Origin: Silvimonas amylolytica
GTDB taxonomy: Bacteria; Pseudomonadota; Gammaproteobacteria; Burkholderiales; Chitinibacteraceae
NCBI RefSeq assembly: GCF_014645555.1
Contig: NZ_BMLY01000010.1
Coordinates: forward strand, 29,744 to 93,743
Reading direction: 5' to 3'
DNA: 64,000 nt
Part shown: positions 33,500-41,616 of the stretch, piece after piece
How the letters are laid out: every line of letters begins with the position of its first letter
Position numbering within the stretch: position 1 is the first letter of the stretch
Notes under the pieces: generated by a model
What the model saw: the letters and a program-made list of their open reading frames with translations, nothing else
The model's database searches: none
Told to the model about the DNA's origin: nothing
Made by a program: the position numbers and the translations under genes

Positions 33500-34051
33500 T
33501 CACGCGCCCGGTTTTTGGTGCATGGCGATGTCGGCGGTGCTTTGCAGCGTTACAAACGGCCCGCTCAGAGTGGCATTGTGATGGGCGATGATGGCGCTGG
33601 CGGCCAGTTGCGGGGTGTCCACGCAGCTATGCGCATCGCTGGCCAGGACGGCGTTATAACCGCGGTCGGCGGCTTCGCGGCAGGCCGTGTCTACGCAGTA
33701 CTGGGTCTTCATGCCGGCAATGATCAACCTGCTCACGCCATCCTGTTGTAGCCACTGAGCCAGTGGCGTGCTGTTGAAGCAACTGATCCGGTGCTTGTCA
33801 AAAACCCGGTCGCGGGTGGGATCGATGTCCAGCGCCGCAGAGAGTTGCCACAGCGGGCTGCCCGCCGCGATGGGCGAATCGGCGGGACCGGTATGGCGTA
33901 CCGCATAAACCGGTGCGCCGGCTGCGCGCGCTTTGCCGATCAGGATATTGATATTGGCCAGCAGATCAGTCAGCGCATGCGGGCGTTCCGGGCCGCCAAC
34001 GTGGCCGGCTTGCATATCGATGATCAACAGGGCGGATTGCGAAGCAGACAT
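33500..34051 (-). CDS. Isochorismatase-fold cysteine hydrolase
   Basis: 183-aa enzyme of the isochorismatase/nicotinamidase superfamily. Catalytic triad candidates are D12 (LLIIDMQAGHVGG), K86 (FDKHRISCF) and C119 (AGMKTQYCVDTACR), with the cis-peptide segment before the cysteine. The substrate is unknown; relatives act on amides, ureides or isochorismate. GGAGAAACACCT precedes the ATG. On the same strand, 46 nt upstream, is a terminator and before it a short Thr-rich leader ORF, so expression may be attenuation-controlled. FKBP follows in the same direction. Confidence 0.9.
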   Translation of the reverse strand: MSASQSALLIIDMQAGHVGGPERPHALTDLLANINILIGKARAAGAPVYAVRHTGPADSPIAAGSPLWQLSAALDIDPTRDRVFDKHRISCFNSTPLAQWLQQDGVSRLIIAGMKTQYCVDTACREAADRGYNAVLASDAHSCVDTPQLAASAIIAHHNATLSGPFVTLQSTADIAMHQKPGA

Positions 34052-34096
34052 AGGTGTTTCTCCAGATGGGGTGCCAATCCGGACGGGAGAAACAAC

Positions 34097-34124
34097 AAGG
34101 CCCCGACCAGACTGGCGGGGCCTT
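34097..34124 (-). terminator. Intrinsic terminator, candidate attenuator
   Basis: AAGGCCCCG ... CGGGGCCTT (34097-34105 / 34116-34124) followed on the minus strand by TTGTTGTTT. It lies 21 nt after the stop of the leader ORF and before the isochorismatase-fold gene. Its 5' arm can instead pair with the leader segment at 34161-34168. Confidence 0.75.
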
Positions 34125-34144
34125 GAAACGGGGGAATCTTGCGC

Positions 34145-34213
34145 TCACAACCCCGTACACGGCCCGCCTGTGGCGGTCGTGGTGGTGGTGGTCGTGGTGG
34201 GGCGCAGGTTCAT
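34145..34213 (-). CDS. Thr-rich leader peptide ORF (22 aa), attenuator-like
   Basis: Short ORF reading MNLRP, then eight consecutive Thr codons (ACC/ACG), then ATGGPCTGL and TGA. Within it CCGCC-ACA-GGCGG (34164-34176) can fold as a 1:2 hairpin immediately after the Thr codons. Its second arm, GGCGGGCC (34161-34168 on the minus strand), is complementary, with one bulge, to GGCCCCGCC (34114-34122) in the terminator, forming a possible 2:3 antiterminator. This order of leader peptide, regulated codons and competing stems is the classical amino-acid attenuation design, as in thrL. The SD (GAG) is weak, and a GGT/ACC simple repeat is the alternative explanation. Another frame starting at 34217 is His-rich but runs through the terminator. 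Confidence 0.45.
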   Translation of the reverse strand: MNLRPTTTTTTTTATGGPCTGL

Positions 34214-34244
34214 GCACTCAACATAATTGAGCGGCTGCGCGACG

Positions 34245-34670
34245 TCAACGGTGTGTCTTGAGCGCGGCGATCTGCCGCTGATAGGCATATTCGTCGGTGT
34301 GATACAGCTGGGTGCTGGCACCGCCCTTGATGGTCAGTTGCAATACCCTGGCCTTGAAGGTGCTGCCCAGCGCCACGATGCCCATATCCAGATTGGCCTG
34401 ACTCAGTTGCGTCACCAGATGCGGCCCGGACAACCTGCCATTGACGGGCGCGCTTTGCGTTTGCGTCTGGCCGTCGGTGTCGACAAAGGTTTGCTCCAGC
34501 CGCCCGGTCCACTGCGCGTTGCGTGTGGTGACGATCTGCAGCATGTAGACGGTGCGATCAATCTGGCCGACGTAAGTGCCATCAAGGCTTTCTGCCCGCG
34601 CGGACAGGCAGGCCACGGACAAACATGCGATCAGCCATAACCGGCACAGTGAACGCAAAGTTGCTGCCAT
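34245..34670 (-). CDS. Secreted or periplasmic protein of unknown function
   Basis: 141-aa protein with a signal peptide ending SARA-ES. The mature part starts LDGTYVGQIDRTVYMLQIVT and contains alternating strands (WTGRLEQTFVDTDGQTQTQS, GPHLVTQLSQANLDMGIVAL), suggesting a small beta-barrel or lipocalin-like fold that binds something hydrophobic; this is a guess. GGGAGCAAGAC precedes the ATG. It lies 31 nt upstream of the Thr leader ORF on the same strand and could share a transcript with it. Confidence 0.75.
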   Translation of the reverse strand: MAATLRSLCRLWLIACLSVACLSARAESLDGTYVGQIDRTVYMLQIVTTRNAQWTGRLEQTFVDTDGQTQTQSAPVNGRLSGPHLVTQLSQANLDMGIVALGSTFKARVLQLTIKGGASTQLYHTDEYAYQRQIAALKTHR

Positions 34671-34785
34671 GTCTTGCTCCCTTGTGGTTGTTCGCACCCC
34701 TCATTGCTTTGTTTATTGTACGGTCTGTCCTGGCAGGAACAAGCCATTCAAGGTATTTTCCATCGCCCGGCCGCTGCCACCTGGT

Positions 34786-36543
34786 TTAGCGGGCGGCGGC
34801 GATGGCGGCGCGGTGCTGCGCCAGAAAGGCGTGGATCTGCGCCACGACGGCCGCCCCTTCACCCACTGCCGCCGCAACACGCTTGACCGAGCCCGAGCGT
34901 ACGTCGCCAATCGCAAAGACGCCTTTGACGCTGGTTTCCAGTGCAAATGCCGGAATCTGCCCATCTGCTGCGGCATCCAGCCCGGTGGGCACAAACCCTT
35001 TTTCGTCGATTTTTACCGCGCAATCACGCAGCCAGCTGGTGTTGGGGTCGGCACCAATAAACAGGAATACATGACGTACCGGCATGGTGGTTGACGCTTC
35101 CTTGCCGGCGCGGCGTGTGCGGACTTCCACGCTGGCCAGGCCGTGTTCGTCACCATCAAGCCCGGCAATTTCGGAATACGGATGCAACTCGACGTTGGGC
35201 AATGCCGCCAGCCGTTCGATCAAATAGCGCGACATGCTGGCTTCCAGACTGGGGGCCCGGATCAGCACATGGACTTTGGCAGTGTGTGCCGCCAGGAACA
35301 CGGCGGCCTGACCGGCCGAGTTGCCGCCACCAACCAGAATGACTTCTTCATCCCGACACAATTTGGCCTCAACGGGTGACGCCCAGTAATACACGCCACG
35401 CCCTTCAAAGCGGCATAACTGGCTGATTTGTGGCCGGCGGTATACCGCACCACTGGCAATGACGACGGTTTGCGTAGCAATGCAGCGGCCATCATCAAGC
35501 TCAAGTTCGATCGGGGTGCGATCACAGTGCAACGTCTTGATGGCCAGCGGAATCGCCACGTGTGCGCCAAACTTCTGTGCTTGTACAAAAGCGCGACCGG
35601 CCAGTGCCTGACCGGAAATTCCGGTCGGGAAGCCAAGGTAGTTCTCGATGCGGGAACTGGCGCCAGCCTGGCCACCGGGAGCACGGCAATCGAACACCGC
35701 CACTGACAAGCCTTCTGACGCGGCGTAGACCGATGCGGCCAGCCCGGCCGGGCCAGCCCCGACGACGACGACATCGTAGACGTGGCCGGGATCGAACTCC
35801 GGCAACAGGCCCAGATGGCTGGCCAGTTGGCCTTCATCTGGCGCGCGCAGCACATTGCCATCCGGACAGATCACCAGCGGGAAATCACTGGGCCGCACCG
35901 AAATACGCGAGAGCAGATCAACGATGTCCGGATCGGTCTCTGCTTCCATGATGGTGTGTGGGTAGGCATTCCGGCGCAGAAAGCTTTGCAGTGCATGCAA
36001 TTTGTTGTTGGCCTCACCACCGACCAGCACCAGCCCGCGGCCGCGCTCCAGCAAGCCCACGCGGCGCAAGATCAGCGCACGCATGATGCGCTCGCCCAGT
36101 TCGGCCTCGGCCACCAGCAAGGCGCGCAGTTGATGAGGTGGCAAGAGCAGCGCGGTGACAGGTTCCAGAGTCAGGCCATCTGCCAGCGAAGGCTTACCCG
36201 ATAACTGCGCAACTTCTGCTGCAAATTCAAACGGGCCCTGTTCGATAATGATGGTGGAATGGCCCAGCCCGTCGCGGGAGATGATCCGCACGCGTCCGCT
36301 GAGAATCACAAACAACCCGGGCCCCGGCTGGCCAATTTCAAACATCATGGTCTGGGCCGGGTACTCACGGATTTCGCCAAAGCGCCGCATGCGTTCGACT
36401 TCTTGCTCTGTCAGTTTGGGAAAACGCTGATGATGGCGGGATTCCAGCGGTGAAAAGGGCGCATCCCCGGTGCCTTCCAGTATTTCGTTGGCGGGCAAGG
36501 TCGGTTCTGCCACAGAAACGGCAGCCTGGGTCAAAGCAGTCAT
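34786..36543 (-). CDS. cNMP-binding domain fused to TrxR-like FAD oxidoreductase
   Basis: 585-aa three-part protein. Residues about 45-165 form a cyclic-nucleotide-binding-like beta-roll (PGPGLFVILSGRVRIISRDG, GEFAAE-like FEFAAEVAQLSGKP). Residues about 170-240 are a thioredoxin/glutaredoxin-like insert (RRNAYPHTIMEAETDPDIVD). The rest is a class II FAD pyridine nucleotide-disulfide reductase: VVVVGAGPAGLAASVYAASE, ILVGGGNSAGQAAVFLA, FLFIGADPNT, GVFAIGDVRSG. The CATC redox pair of thioredoxin reductase is absent (YYWASPVEAKLC), so a dithiol relay is unlikely. AGAGG precedes the ATG. No electron acceptor is identified. Such fusions exist in Proteobacteria and Actinobacteria. Confidence 0.9.
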   Translation of the reverse strand: MTALTQAAVSVAEPTLPANEILEGTGDAPFSPLESRHHQRFPKLTEQEVERMRRFGEIREYPAQTMMFEIGQPGPGLFVILSGRVRIISRDGLGHSTIIIEQGPFEFAAEVAQLSGKPSLADGLTLEPVTALLLPPHQLRALLVAEAELGERIMRALILRRVGLLERGRGLVLVGGEANNKLHALQSFLRRNAYPHTIMEAETDPDIVDLLSRISVRPSDFPLVICPDGNVLRAPDEGQLASHLGLLPEFDPGHVYDVVVVGAGPAGLAASVYAASEGLSVAVFDCRAPGGQAGASSRIENYLGFPTGISGQALAGRAFVQAQKFGAHVAIPLAIKTLHCDRTPIELELDDGRCIATQTVVIASGAVYRRPQISQLCRFEGRGVYYWASPVEAKLCRDEEVILVGGGNSAGQAAVFLAAHTAKVHVLIRAPSLEASMSRYLIERLAALPNVELHPYSEIAGLDGDEHGLASVEVRTRRAGKEASTTMPVRHVFLFIGADPNTSWLRDCAVKIDEKGFVPTGLDAAADGQIPAFALETSVKGVFAIGDVRSGSVKRVAAAVGEGAAVVAQIHAFLAQHRAAIAAAR

Positions 36544-36765
36544 GGCAAAACCTCTGGGGACGGACTACGGTGGGCACGCGATCAGCATAGTTCACCACGG
36601 CTGTGTGACGGCCATGAAACCGCATCGACCAGCCATGCGGTGGAGTATGGGCTGCATCTTCTGGCTCACGTTTGACGACAGTGCTGGCGGAACGAAAAGT
36701 CTATGACAATGGTCTTTGGCTTATCAGCAGTTCATGATTGATGACCCAATGCAGGATGACATTGC

Positions 36766-37299
36766 ATGCAACCCGCATCACCACTGACACGGCAACGTGT
36801 AGAACGCGCGCCTGAACTCGATTCGCCCCGCGTGCGCGGGCAACGCACCTTGCGCACCATCGCCGCATTCGAGGCGCTCAAGGGTCTGGCGGCGCTGGCG
36901 GCAGGTATCGGTCTGTTGAGCTTTGTTCACCACGATATCCGGCGCCTGGCGCTTGATCTGATTGGTCATGCGGGGTTGTCACCCTATGCCCACTACCCGG
37001 CGGTCTTGCTGCGTTATGCAGACATCGTGCAGGACGCCAATCTGCGATTGTTGATCCCCGCCGCGCTGGCTTATGTGCTGTTGCGGTTTGCCGAGGCCTG
37101 GGGCCTGTGGTTTGACCGCTCTTGGGCACAGTGGCTCGGCGCGATCTCCGGCGCGATTTACATCCCGTTTGAGGTTCACCATCTCTTCCTGAAACCCACA
37201 TTGGTCAGTGCGCTGATCGTGCTTGGGAATCTGGGTGTGGTGATCTTCCTCGCTGCCCGCGTCTGGCAGCAGCGCAAGACCCACCCGGCCACATCTTGA
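36766..37299 (+). CDS. DUF2127 membrane protein
   Basis: 177-aa integral membrane protein of the DUF2127 family. Family features are TLRTIAAFEALKGLAALAAG at the start, LRFAEAWGLWFDRSWAQWLG, AIYIPFEVHHLFLKPT and a final TM helix. About four TM segments are predicted. The function is unknown. AGGA lies 10 nt before the ATG. It is divergent from the FAD oxidoreductase and precedes the NRAMP-like gene by 99 nt. Confidence 0.88.
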   Translation: MQPASPLTRQRVERAPELDSPRVRGQRTLRTIAAFEALKGLAALAAGIGLLSFVHHDIRRLALDLIGHAGLSPYAHYPAVLLRYADIVQDANLRLLIPAALAYVLLRFAEAWGLWFDRSWAQWLGAISGAIYIPFEVHHLFLKPTLVSALIVLGNLGVVIFLAARVWQQRKTHPATS

Positions 37300-37330
37300 T
37301 CTTGTCAGATATCACTCGCACCGACTAACG

Positions 37331-37354
37331 CCACCCGCCGCTGGGCGAGGGTGG
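37331..37354 (+). other. Hairpin in the leader of the NRAMP-like gene
   Basis: CCACCC-GCC-GCTG-GGC-GA-GGGTGG, 45 nt before the start codon; a smaller GAAGA/TCTTC repeat follows. It does not match the conserved loops of the Mn riboswitch (yybP-ykoY) as I know them. It may be a read-through hairpin or an mRNA-stability element. Confidence 0.3.
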
Positions 37355-37398
37355 GGCGCCGGTTGAAGATCAAGACGTCTTCAGACGGGAGCGTCGCC

Positions 37399-38712
37399 AT
37401 GAGTGATTCAACCAGCACCGGCGGCGTGGCCAGCGTGAGCACCGCGTTGCCTGCCTCTACGCGCTCTGGCAAACGCTGGTGGCAGCAATTGGGGCCCGGT
37501 CTGATTACCGGTGCGGCAGATGATGATCCCAGCGGCATCGCCACCTATTCGCAAGCCGGCGCTGCCTGGCGTTTCGATACCTTGTGGGCGTTGCTGGTGG
37601 CATTTCCGCTGATGTACGCGGTACAGACCATCTGCGCACGCATTGGCCGCACCACGGGGCATGGTCTGGCGGGCAACCTGCACCGGCATTATTCGCACTG
37701 GCTCTTTTATGTGATGATGTTGCCCATGTGCGTGGCCAACATCATCAACATTGGCGCTGATCTTTCTGCCATGGGCGATGCGCTGGCGTTGTTATCCGGC
37801 ATCAAGTCGCCGCGTTTGTTCATGATCCTGTTCGGCGTGGGGTGCACGATTGCGACGGTGTGGGTGCCCTATCGACGATACGAATCCGTACTGAAATGGC
37901 TGACGCTGGTGCTGTTTGCCTATGTGGCCGTGTTGTTCTTCAGCCATGTGCCCTGGGTGGAAGTGACCAAAGCGCTGGTCTGGCCCACGCTGCACTGGAA
38001 TGGCAAATACCTGACGACCATCGTGGCCATGCTGGGAACCACGATCAGCCCGTACCTTTTTTTCTGGCAGGCCTCGCTGGAAGTCGAAGACCTGCGACGA
38101 TTTCCCGATCGCCGTCCTTTATTGCAAGCACCGGATCAAGCCCCCGCAGCCTGGTCGCGCATTCATAACGACACGCTGGCGGGCATGATTTTTTCCGGGC
38201 TGATTGCCGCGTGTATTGTGGTGTCGACCGCAGCGACGTTGAATGCCCATGGCATCACGGAGATCAACACCACGGCGCAAGCGGCGCAAGCCTTGCGGCC
38301 CGTTGCTGGTGCAGCGGCCTTTGCGCTGTTCGCGGTGGGCATTATTGGTACGGGCTTGCTGGGCGTACCTGTGCTGGCAGCTTCTGCGGCGTATGCCGTG
38401 GCGGGCACGCTGCACTGGCGGGGTAGCCTGGATGAGAACGCCGGTTATGCGCCACGCTTTTATATGGTGCTTGCCGCTGCCGTGCTGATTGGCCTGGCGC
38501 TTGACCTGATCCACATGGATCCAATGAAAGCGCTGTTCTACAGCGCTGTCGTCAATGGCGTAGTGGCCGTGCCGATCATGGTGATGCTCATGCAACTTGC
38601 AGCCAACCGCAAAATCATGGGCGATTTTGTCGTGAAAGGGCCGGTACGGGTGATGGGCTGGCTGGCCACCTTGCTGATGTTGCTGGCCGTGGTCGCCATG
38701 CTGGTCTGGTGA
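37399..38712 (+). CDS. NRAMP-like divalent metal transporter, divergent motif set
   Basis: 437-aa 11-12 TM transporter of the NRAMP superfamily. The family fold is evident: LGPGLITGAADDDPSGIATYS, YAVQTICARIGRTTGHGL, MLPMCVANIINIGADLSAMG, and LLGVPVLAASAAYAVA. Canonical NRAMPs have DPGN in TM1 and MPHN in TM6. Here TM1 reads DDDPSG and TM6 reads GTTISPYLFFWQASLEVEDL, so both metal-site motifs differ; this matches an NRAMP-related bacterial clade whose ion is not settled. The start at 37399 has GGGAG upstream and removes 16 unsupported codons. Confidence 0.9.
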   Translation: MSDSTSTGGVASVSTALPASTRSGKRWWQQLGPGLITGAADDDPSGIATYSQAGAAWRFDTLWALLVAFPLMYAVQTICARIGRTTGHGLAGNLHRHYSHWLFYVMMLPMCVANIINIGADLSAMGDALALLSGIKSPRLFMILFGVGCTIATVWVPYRRYESVLKWLTLVLFAYVAVLFFSHVPWVEVTKALVWPTLHWNGKYLTTIVAMLGTTISPYLFFWQASLEVEDLRRFPDRRPLLQAPDQAPAAWSRIHNDTLAGMIFSGLIAACIVVSTAATLNAHGITEINTTAQAAQALRPVAGAAAFALFAVGIIGTGLLGVPVLAASAAYAVAGTLHWRGSLDENAGYAPRFYMVLAAAVLIGLALDLIHMDPMKALFYSAVVNGVVAVPIMVMLMQLAANRKIMGDFVVKGPVRVMGWLATLLMLLAVVAMLVW

Positions 38713-38831
38713 GCGGTGGTGCGCTGACAAAGGTTGCCGTTGCGCGCTGACACGCAAGCGACGGCACGTAGCGTAAACCTGGTATGAAAGAACAGCGCCG
38801 CTGTTCGTCTCACGGAACACAGGAGGATGTC

Positions 38832-39149
38832 ATGCCACGCGGTGATAAATCGTCGTATACCGACAAACAGAAACGGATGGCGCAACACATCGAAGAGAGT
38901 TACGAGGACCGGGGCGTACCGGAAGAGGAAGCCGAACGTCGCGCCTGGGCCACCGTGAACAAGGAATCCGGCGGCGGCAAGAAGTCAGGGTCCGGGCGCG
39001 GAAAGCCGGAGGATCACTCTGTCTTTCGCAAAGGCGGGCGTCTGGGCGGCAAGGCGGCTGCCGCACGCACGCCGGAACAACGTTCCGCCTCTGCCAAAAA
39101 GGCCGCAGAAACCCGCAAGCGCAATGCGGCCGCCCAGACTCAACACTGA
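38832..39149 (+). CDS. KGG-type stress/plasmid-stabilisation-like basic protein
   Basis: 105-aa highly charged protein. Residues 1-50 (SSYTDKQKRMAQHIEESYED, EEEAERRAWATVNKESGGG) match the conserved helix pair of small proteins annotated as plasmid stabilisation protein or ChaB-related. Residues 50-105 are Lys/Ala/Gly/Ser-rich, histone H1-like (RLGGKAAAARTPEQRSASA, KKAAETRKRNAAAQ). It is likely a DNA-binding or general stress protein. AGGAGG lies 5 nt before the ATG. It converges on the SDR gene, with a 6-nt gap. Confidence 0.85.
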   Translation: MPRGDKSSYTDKQKRMAQHIEESYEDRGVPEEEAERRAWATVNKESGGGKKSGSGRGKPEDHSVFRKGGRLGGKAAAARTPEQRSASAKKAAETRKRNAAAQTQH

Positions 39150-39155
39150 TGGACC

Positions 39156-39899
39156 TCAGGCCACGCCCCCATTGGCGCGCAGGACCTGACCGTTCACCCA
39201 GCCCGCATCAGGCCCGGCCAGCATGCTGACCACGGCGGCAATATCTTCTGGCTCACCCAGTCGTTGCAGTGGCGGCATATTGGCAAAATGCTGGATTTGC
39301 TCTGGCGTTTTGCCATTGAGGAAGAGTTCGGTTGCGACCGGCCCCGGCGCGACGGCATTGACGGTGATATTGCGGCCACGCAGTTCCTTGGCAAACACCC
39401 GGGTGTATGACTCTACCGCTGCTTTGGTGGCGTTGTAAGTGGCATAGCCGGGCAGATTCATGGCGAGCGCCGTAGTCGAGAAATTGATCACGCGCCCGCC
39501 CTCGTTCAAACGTGCTGCTGCCTCCCGCAGGGTGTTAAACGTGCCGCGCACGTTGATTTCAAACATGCGATCAAACTGATCATCTGTGGTTTGGCTGACT
39601 GGCTGAACGGTCATGATGCCGGCGTTGTTGACCAGCACATCAATCTTGCCAAGGCGCTGCTCGACTTCATCAAACATCTGCCGCACTGCCACTGCGCTGG
39701 CCACGTCAGCCTTGAAGGCCATGGCCACGCCACCTGCTGCCACGATATGGGCGACGAGGGTTTCTGCTTCGGTGGCACTGGCGGCATAGTTCACCACCAC
39801 CGCGAACCCGTCTCTGGCCAGGCGCTGGACTACGGCTGCGCCAATCCCGCGTGAGGCGCCGGTGACGAGGGCTACTTTGCGTTGTTTGTTGTCTTGCAT
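39156..39899 (-). CDS. Short-chain dehydrogenase/reductase (SDR)
   Basis: 247-aa classical SDR. TGASRGIGAA (residues 13-22), NNAG in DVLVNNAGIM, Ser in NFSTTALA, and YATYNATKAAVE holding YxxxK. The ending GWVNGQVLRANGG is typical. The Arg in NYAASATEAE region favours NADP. An SD-like TGGAGCAGC precedes the ATG; the frame continues 70 codons upstream into the promoter region and is rejected. The substrate is unknown. Confidence 0.92.
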   Translation of the reverse strand: MQDNKQRKVALVTGASRGIGAAVVQRLARDGFAVVVNYAASATEAETLVAHIVAAGGVAMAFKADVASAVAVRQMFDEVEQRLGKIDVLVNNAGIMTVQPVSQTTDDQFDRMFEINVRGTFNTLREAAARLNEGGRVINFSTTALAMNLPGYATYNATKAAVESYTRVFAKELRGRNITVNAVAPGPVATELFLNGKTPEQIQHFANMPPLQRLGEPEDIAAVVSMLAGPDAGWVNGQVLRANGGVA

Positions 39900-40463
39900 G
39901 ATGCTGCTCCAGAGGTGAGTGGGTAAGACGACATCCTCCACGAAAGCGCATGCCGGATAATCCCCAGGAACCTGGTAATATTGTTCGAATATCAACAACA
40001 ATAAGATATTTGCGCAGTTGATTGTTCTGCAAACAGCGGTGACTGCCAGATCAATGATGAGTCTGCGTCCTGGGTATGCCCGTGAGGAAGTTTGCAAGGC
40101 TGTGATCAACTACTGCACGCGTGTTCACTTCATCGCTCGCGCATGGCTTTGCGCCAGCGCAATGAATGTAGTTTCTGACCGTTTATGTAGTAAAAGACCC
40201 CACTTGTCAGGTCATGCCACAGCGTTTGAAACAAGATAGAAGCTGGCGCGTTTTTCAGAATGAAAAACCCGTTTCTGCAGGCAGGCGGCAGAGGCTTGTT
40301 GCCCCGTAAAAGTGCAGAAAAATCAGAATGATGCGTATCTTTAACACGTTGCTTGTTTTTGCGCTATTGAGAAAAATCCCACTGCCATATTCATGACGTT
40401 GCCATGCAAATACACGGTAGAATCGAGCCGATCCTTTTTTACTCTGTGAGGCAGGGCATCACC
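39900..40463. other. 564-nt gap between the divergent SDR and solute-binding genes
   Basis: No supported ORF. An inverted repeat ATATT-GTTCG-AATAT (39978-39992) in an AT-rich patch about 80 nt upstream of the SDR start is a candidate regulator site (LysR- or TetR-like). The remaining 400 nt shows no hairpin or motif I can name. Confidence 0.5.
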
Positions 40464-41348
40464 ATGCAACTGCGTAGTTTTATTACAGCTCTGGCTTACC
40501 CGCTGGCTGCTGCGTTCGTCGTCCTGGCCACCCCTGCCCAAGCCGATACCCTGGATAACATCAAGGCCACTGGCACAATCAACGTTGGCTATCGCCAGTC
40601 GTCGCAACCGGTGTCGTATGTTGTGAACGACAATCCGACCGGGTTCGTTGTTGATCTGTGCCGCGATATCGTCGCTACCACTATTTCTGATGCCGTTAAA
40701 AAGCCGGTAAAAATCAAGTTCGTGCCGGTCACTGCACAAAACCGTCTGACCATGCTCAAGGAAGGCAAAATTGACATGGAATGCGGCTCGACCACCATTA
40801 CTGAAGAGCGCCAGAAACAAGTGGGTTTCTCTGTGGTGGATTTTGTAACCACATCGCGCCTCGTGAGCCTGGCCGGTACCAAGCCTTCGCTGCCTTCCAT
40901 GGAAGGCAAGACGCTGGCGCTCAAGGCCGGCTCCAGTCACATTGAACTGATTTCCAAAATGGTCGGCGGTATTCACGTATTGAGCGTGAATGACGCTGCA
41001 CAAGGCATTCAGGCAGTGCAAGATCACAAAGCCGCCGCGTACCTGGACGATGAATTGCTGATTCAGGGCGCCATCCACAAGGCTGGTCTGGACTTCAAAC
41101 AATTTACGTTCAGCGATCCGCTGTCGGTTGAACCGTACGGTATTGCCTTTCGCCTGGGAGACACCGCGTTTGGCAAACTGGTGAGCGCTGGTGTGCGCAA
41201 CAATTTCTCGCGCACCGAAAAAGCCATCCGTTCTGCCGAAACGTACTCGGCCGAGTTGGGTGTGCCGGTGAATACACTGACCCGCGACGCGATCCGTTCA
41301 CCAGCGTATTCCCGCCAATGCAGTCTGATCGACAAGGGTGCTTGCTGA
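40464..41348 (+). CDS. Periplasmic amino-acid-type solute-binding protein (SBP family 3)
   Basis: 294-aa periplasmic binding protein of an ABC importer. A signal peptide ends AQA-DT. The family core reads LDNIKATGTINVGYRQSSQP, FVVDLCRDIVATTI, PVTAQNRLTMLKEGKIDMEC, and VAYLDDELLI-like AAYLDDELLIQGAI. The conserved Arg/Asp pair for an amino-acid alpha-amino/carboxyl group is likely in the N-lobe (R in NRLTML and D in the C-lobe). Glutamate/aspartate binding (GltI-like) is a reasonable but unproven assignment. The start at 40464 puts the signal at the N-terminus. No permease or ATPase gene is adjacent. Confidence 0.9.
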   Translation: MQLRSFITALAYPLAAAFVVLATPAQADTLDNIKATGTINVGYRQSSQPVSYVVNDNPTGFVVDLCRDIVATTISDAVKKPVKIKFVPVTAQNRLTMLKEGKIDMECGSTTITEERQKQVGFSVVDFVTTSRLVSLAGTKPSLPSMEGKTLALKAGSSHIELISKMVGGIHVLSVNDAAQGIQAVQDHKAAAYLDDELLIQGAIHKAGLDFKQFTFSDPLSVEPYGIAFRLGDTAFGKLVSAGVRNNFSRTEKAIRSAETYSAELGVPVNTLTRDAIRSPAYSRQCSLIDKGAC

Positions 41349-41375
41349 GTCTCGTTGCACGGCGCGTGTTCCCGG

Positions 41376-41405
41376 AAAAGGCAACCAACAGGGTTGCCTT
41401 TTTTT
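41376..41405 (+). terminator. Terminator of the solute-binding protein gene
   Basis: AAAAGGCAACC-AACAG-GGTTGCCTTTT, then TTT. Confidence 0.9.
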
Positions 41406-41515
41406 ACGCCTGTCTCTGTGGAACATACACATTGGTATGTCATTCAGGCACTTTTACCGTTTATCGTGCCAACCCGGTTGCATAAGCGGTGCTGCTTGCT
41501 CAAAACCCGTAGCCT

Positions 41516-41553
41516 TATATAGTGTGGCGTCAGCGCCTTGAAAACGTTTTCAA
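41516..41553 (+). promoter_or_regulatory. Chitinase control region with perfect LacI-type palindrome
   Basis: A 16-bp perfect palindrome TTGAAAACGTTTTCAA (41538-41553), with central CG and flanking A/T runs as in LacI/GalR-family operators. A possible -10 TATATA lies at 41516-41521, so a bound repressor would cover the first transcribed bases. The chitinase start codon is 63 nt downstream. Confidence 0.65.
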
Positions 41554-41616
41554 ATTTGCCTGACACCCGCAGGGCAGGTGATCGCTGCCGCAAAACAGAA
41601 CCAGGACGGAGATAGC

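Noticed and set aside
34146..34217. His-rich reading frame as a hisL-like leader
   Set aside because: It has no stop before the terminator and runs through it, unlike a leader peptide; the Thr frame stops correctly.
37300..37398. Manganese riboswitch in front of the NRAMP-like gene
   Set aside because: Only a simple hairpin is present; the conserved loop sequences of yybP-ykoY RNAs were not seen.
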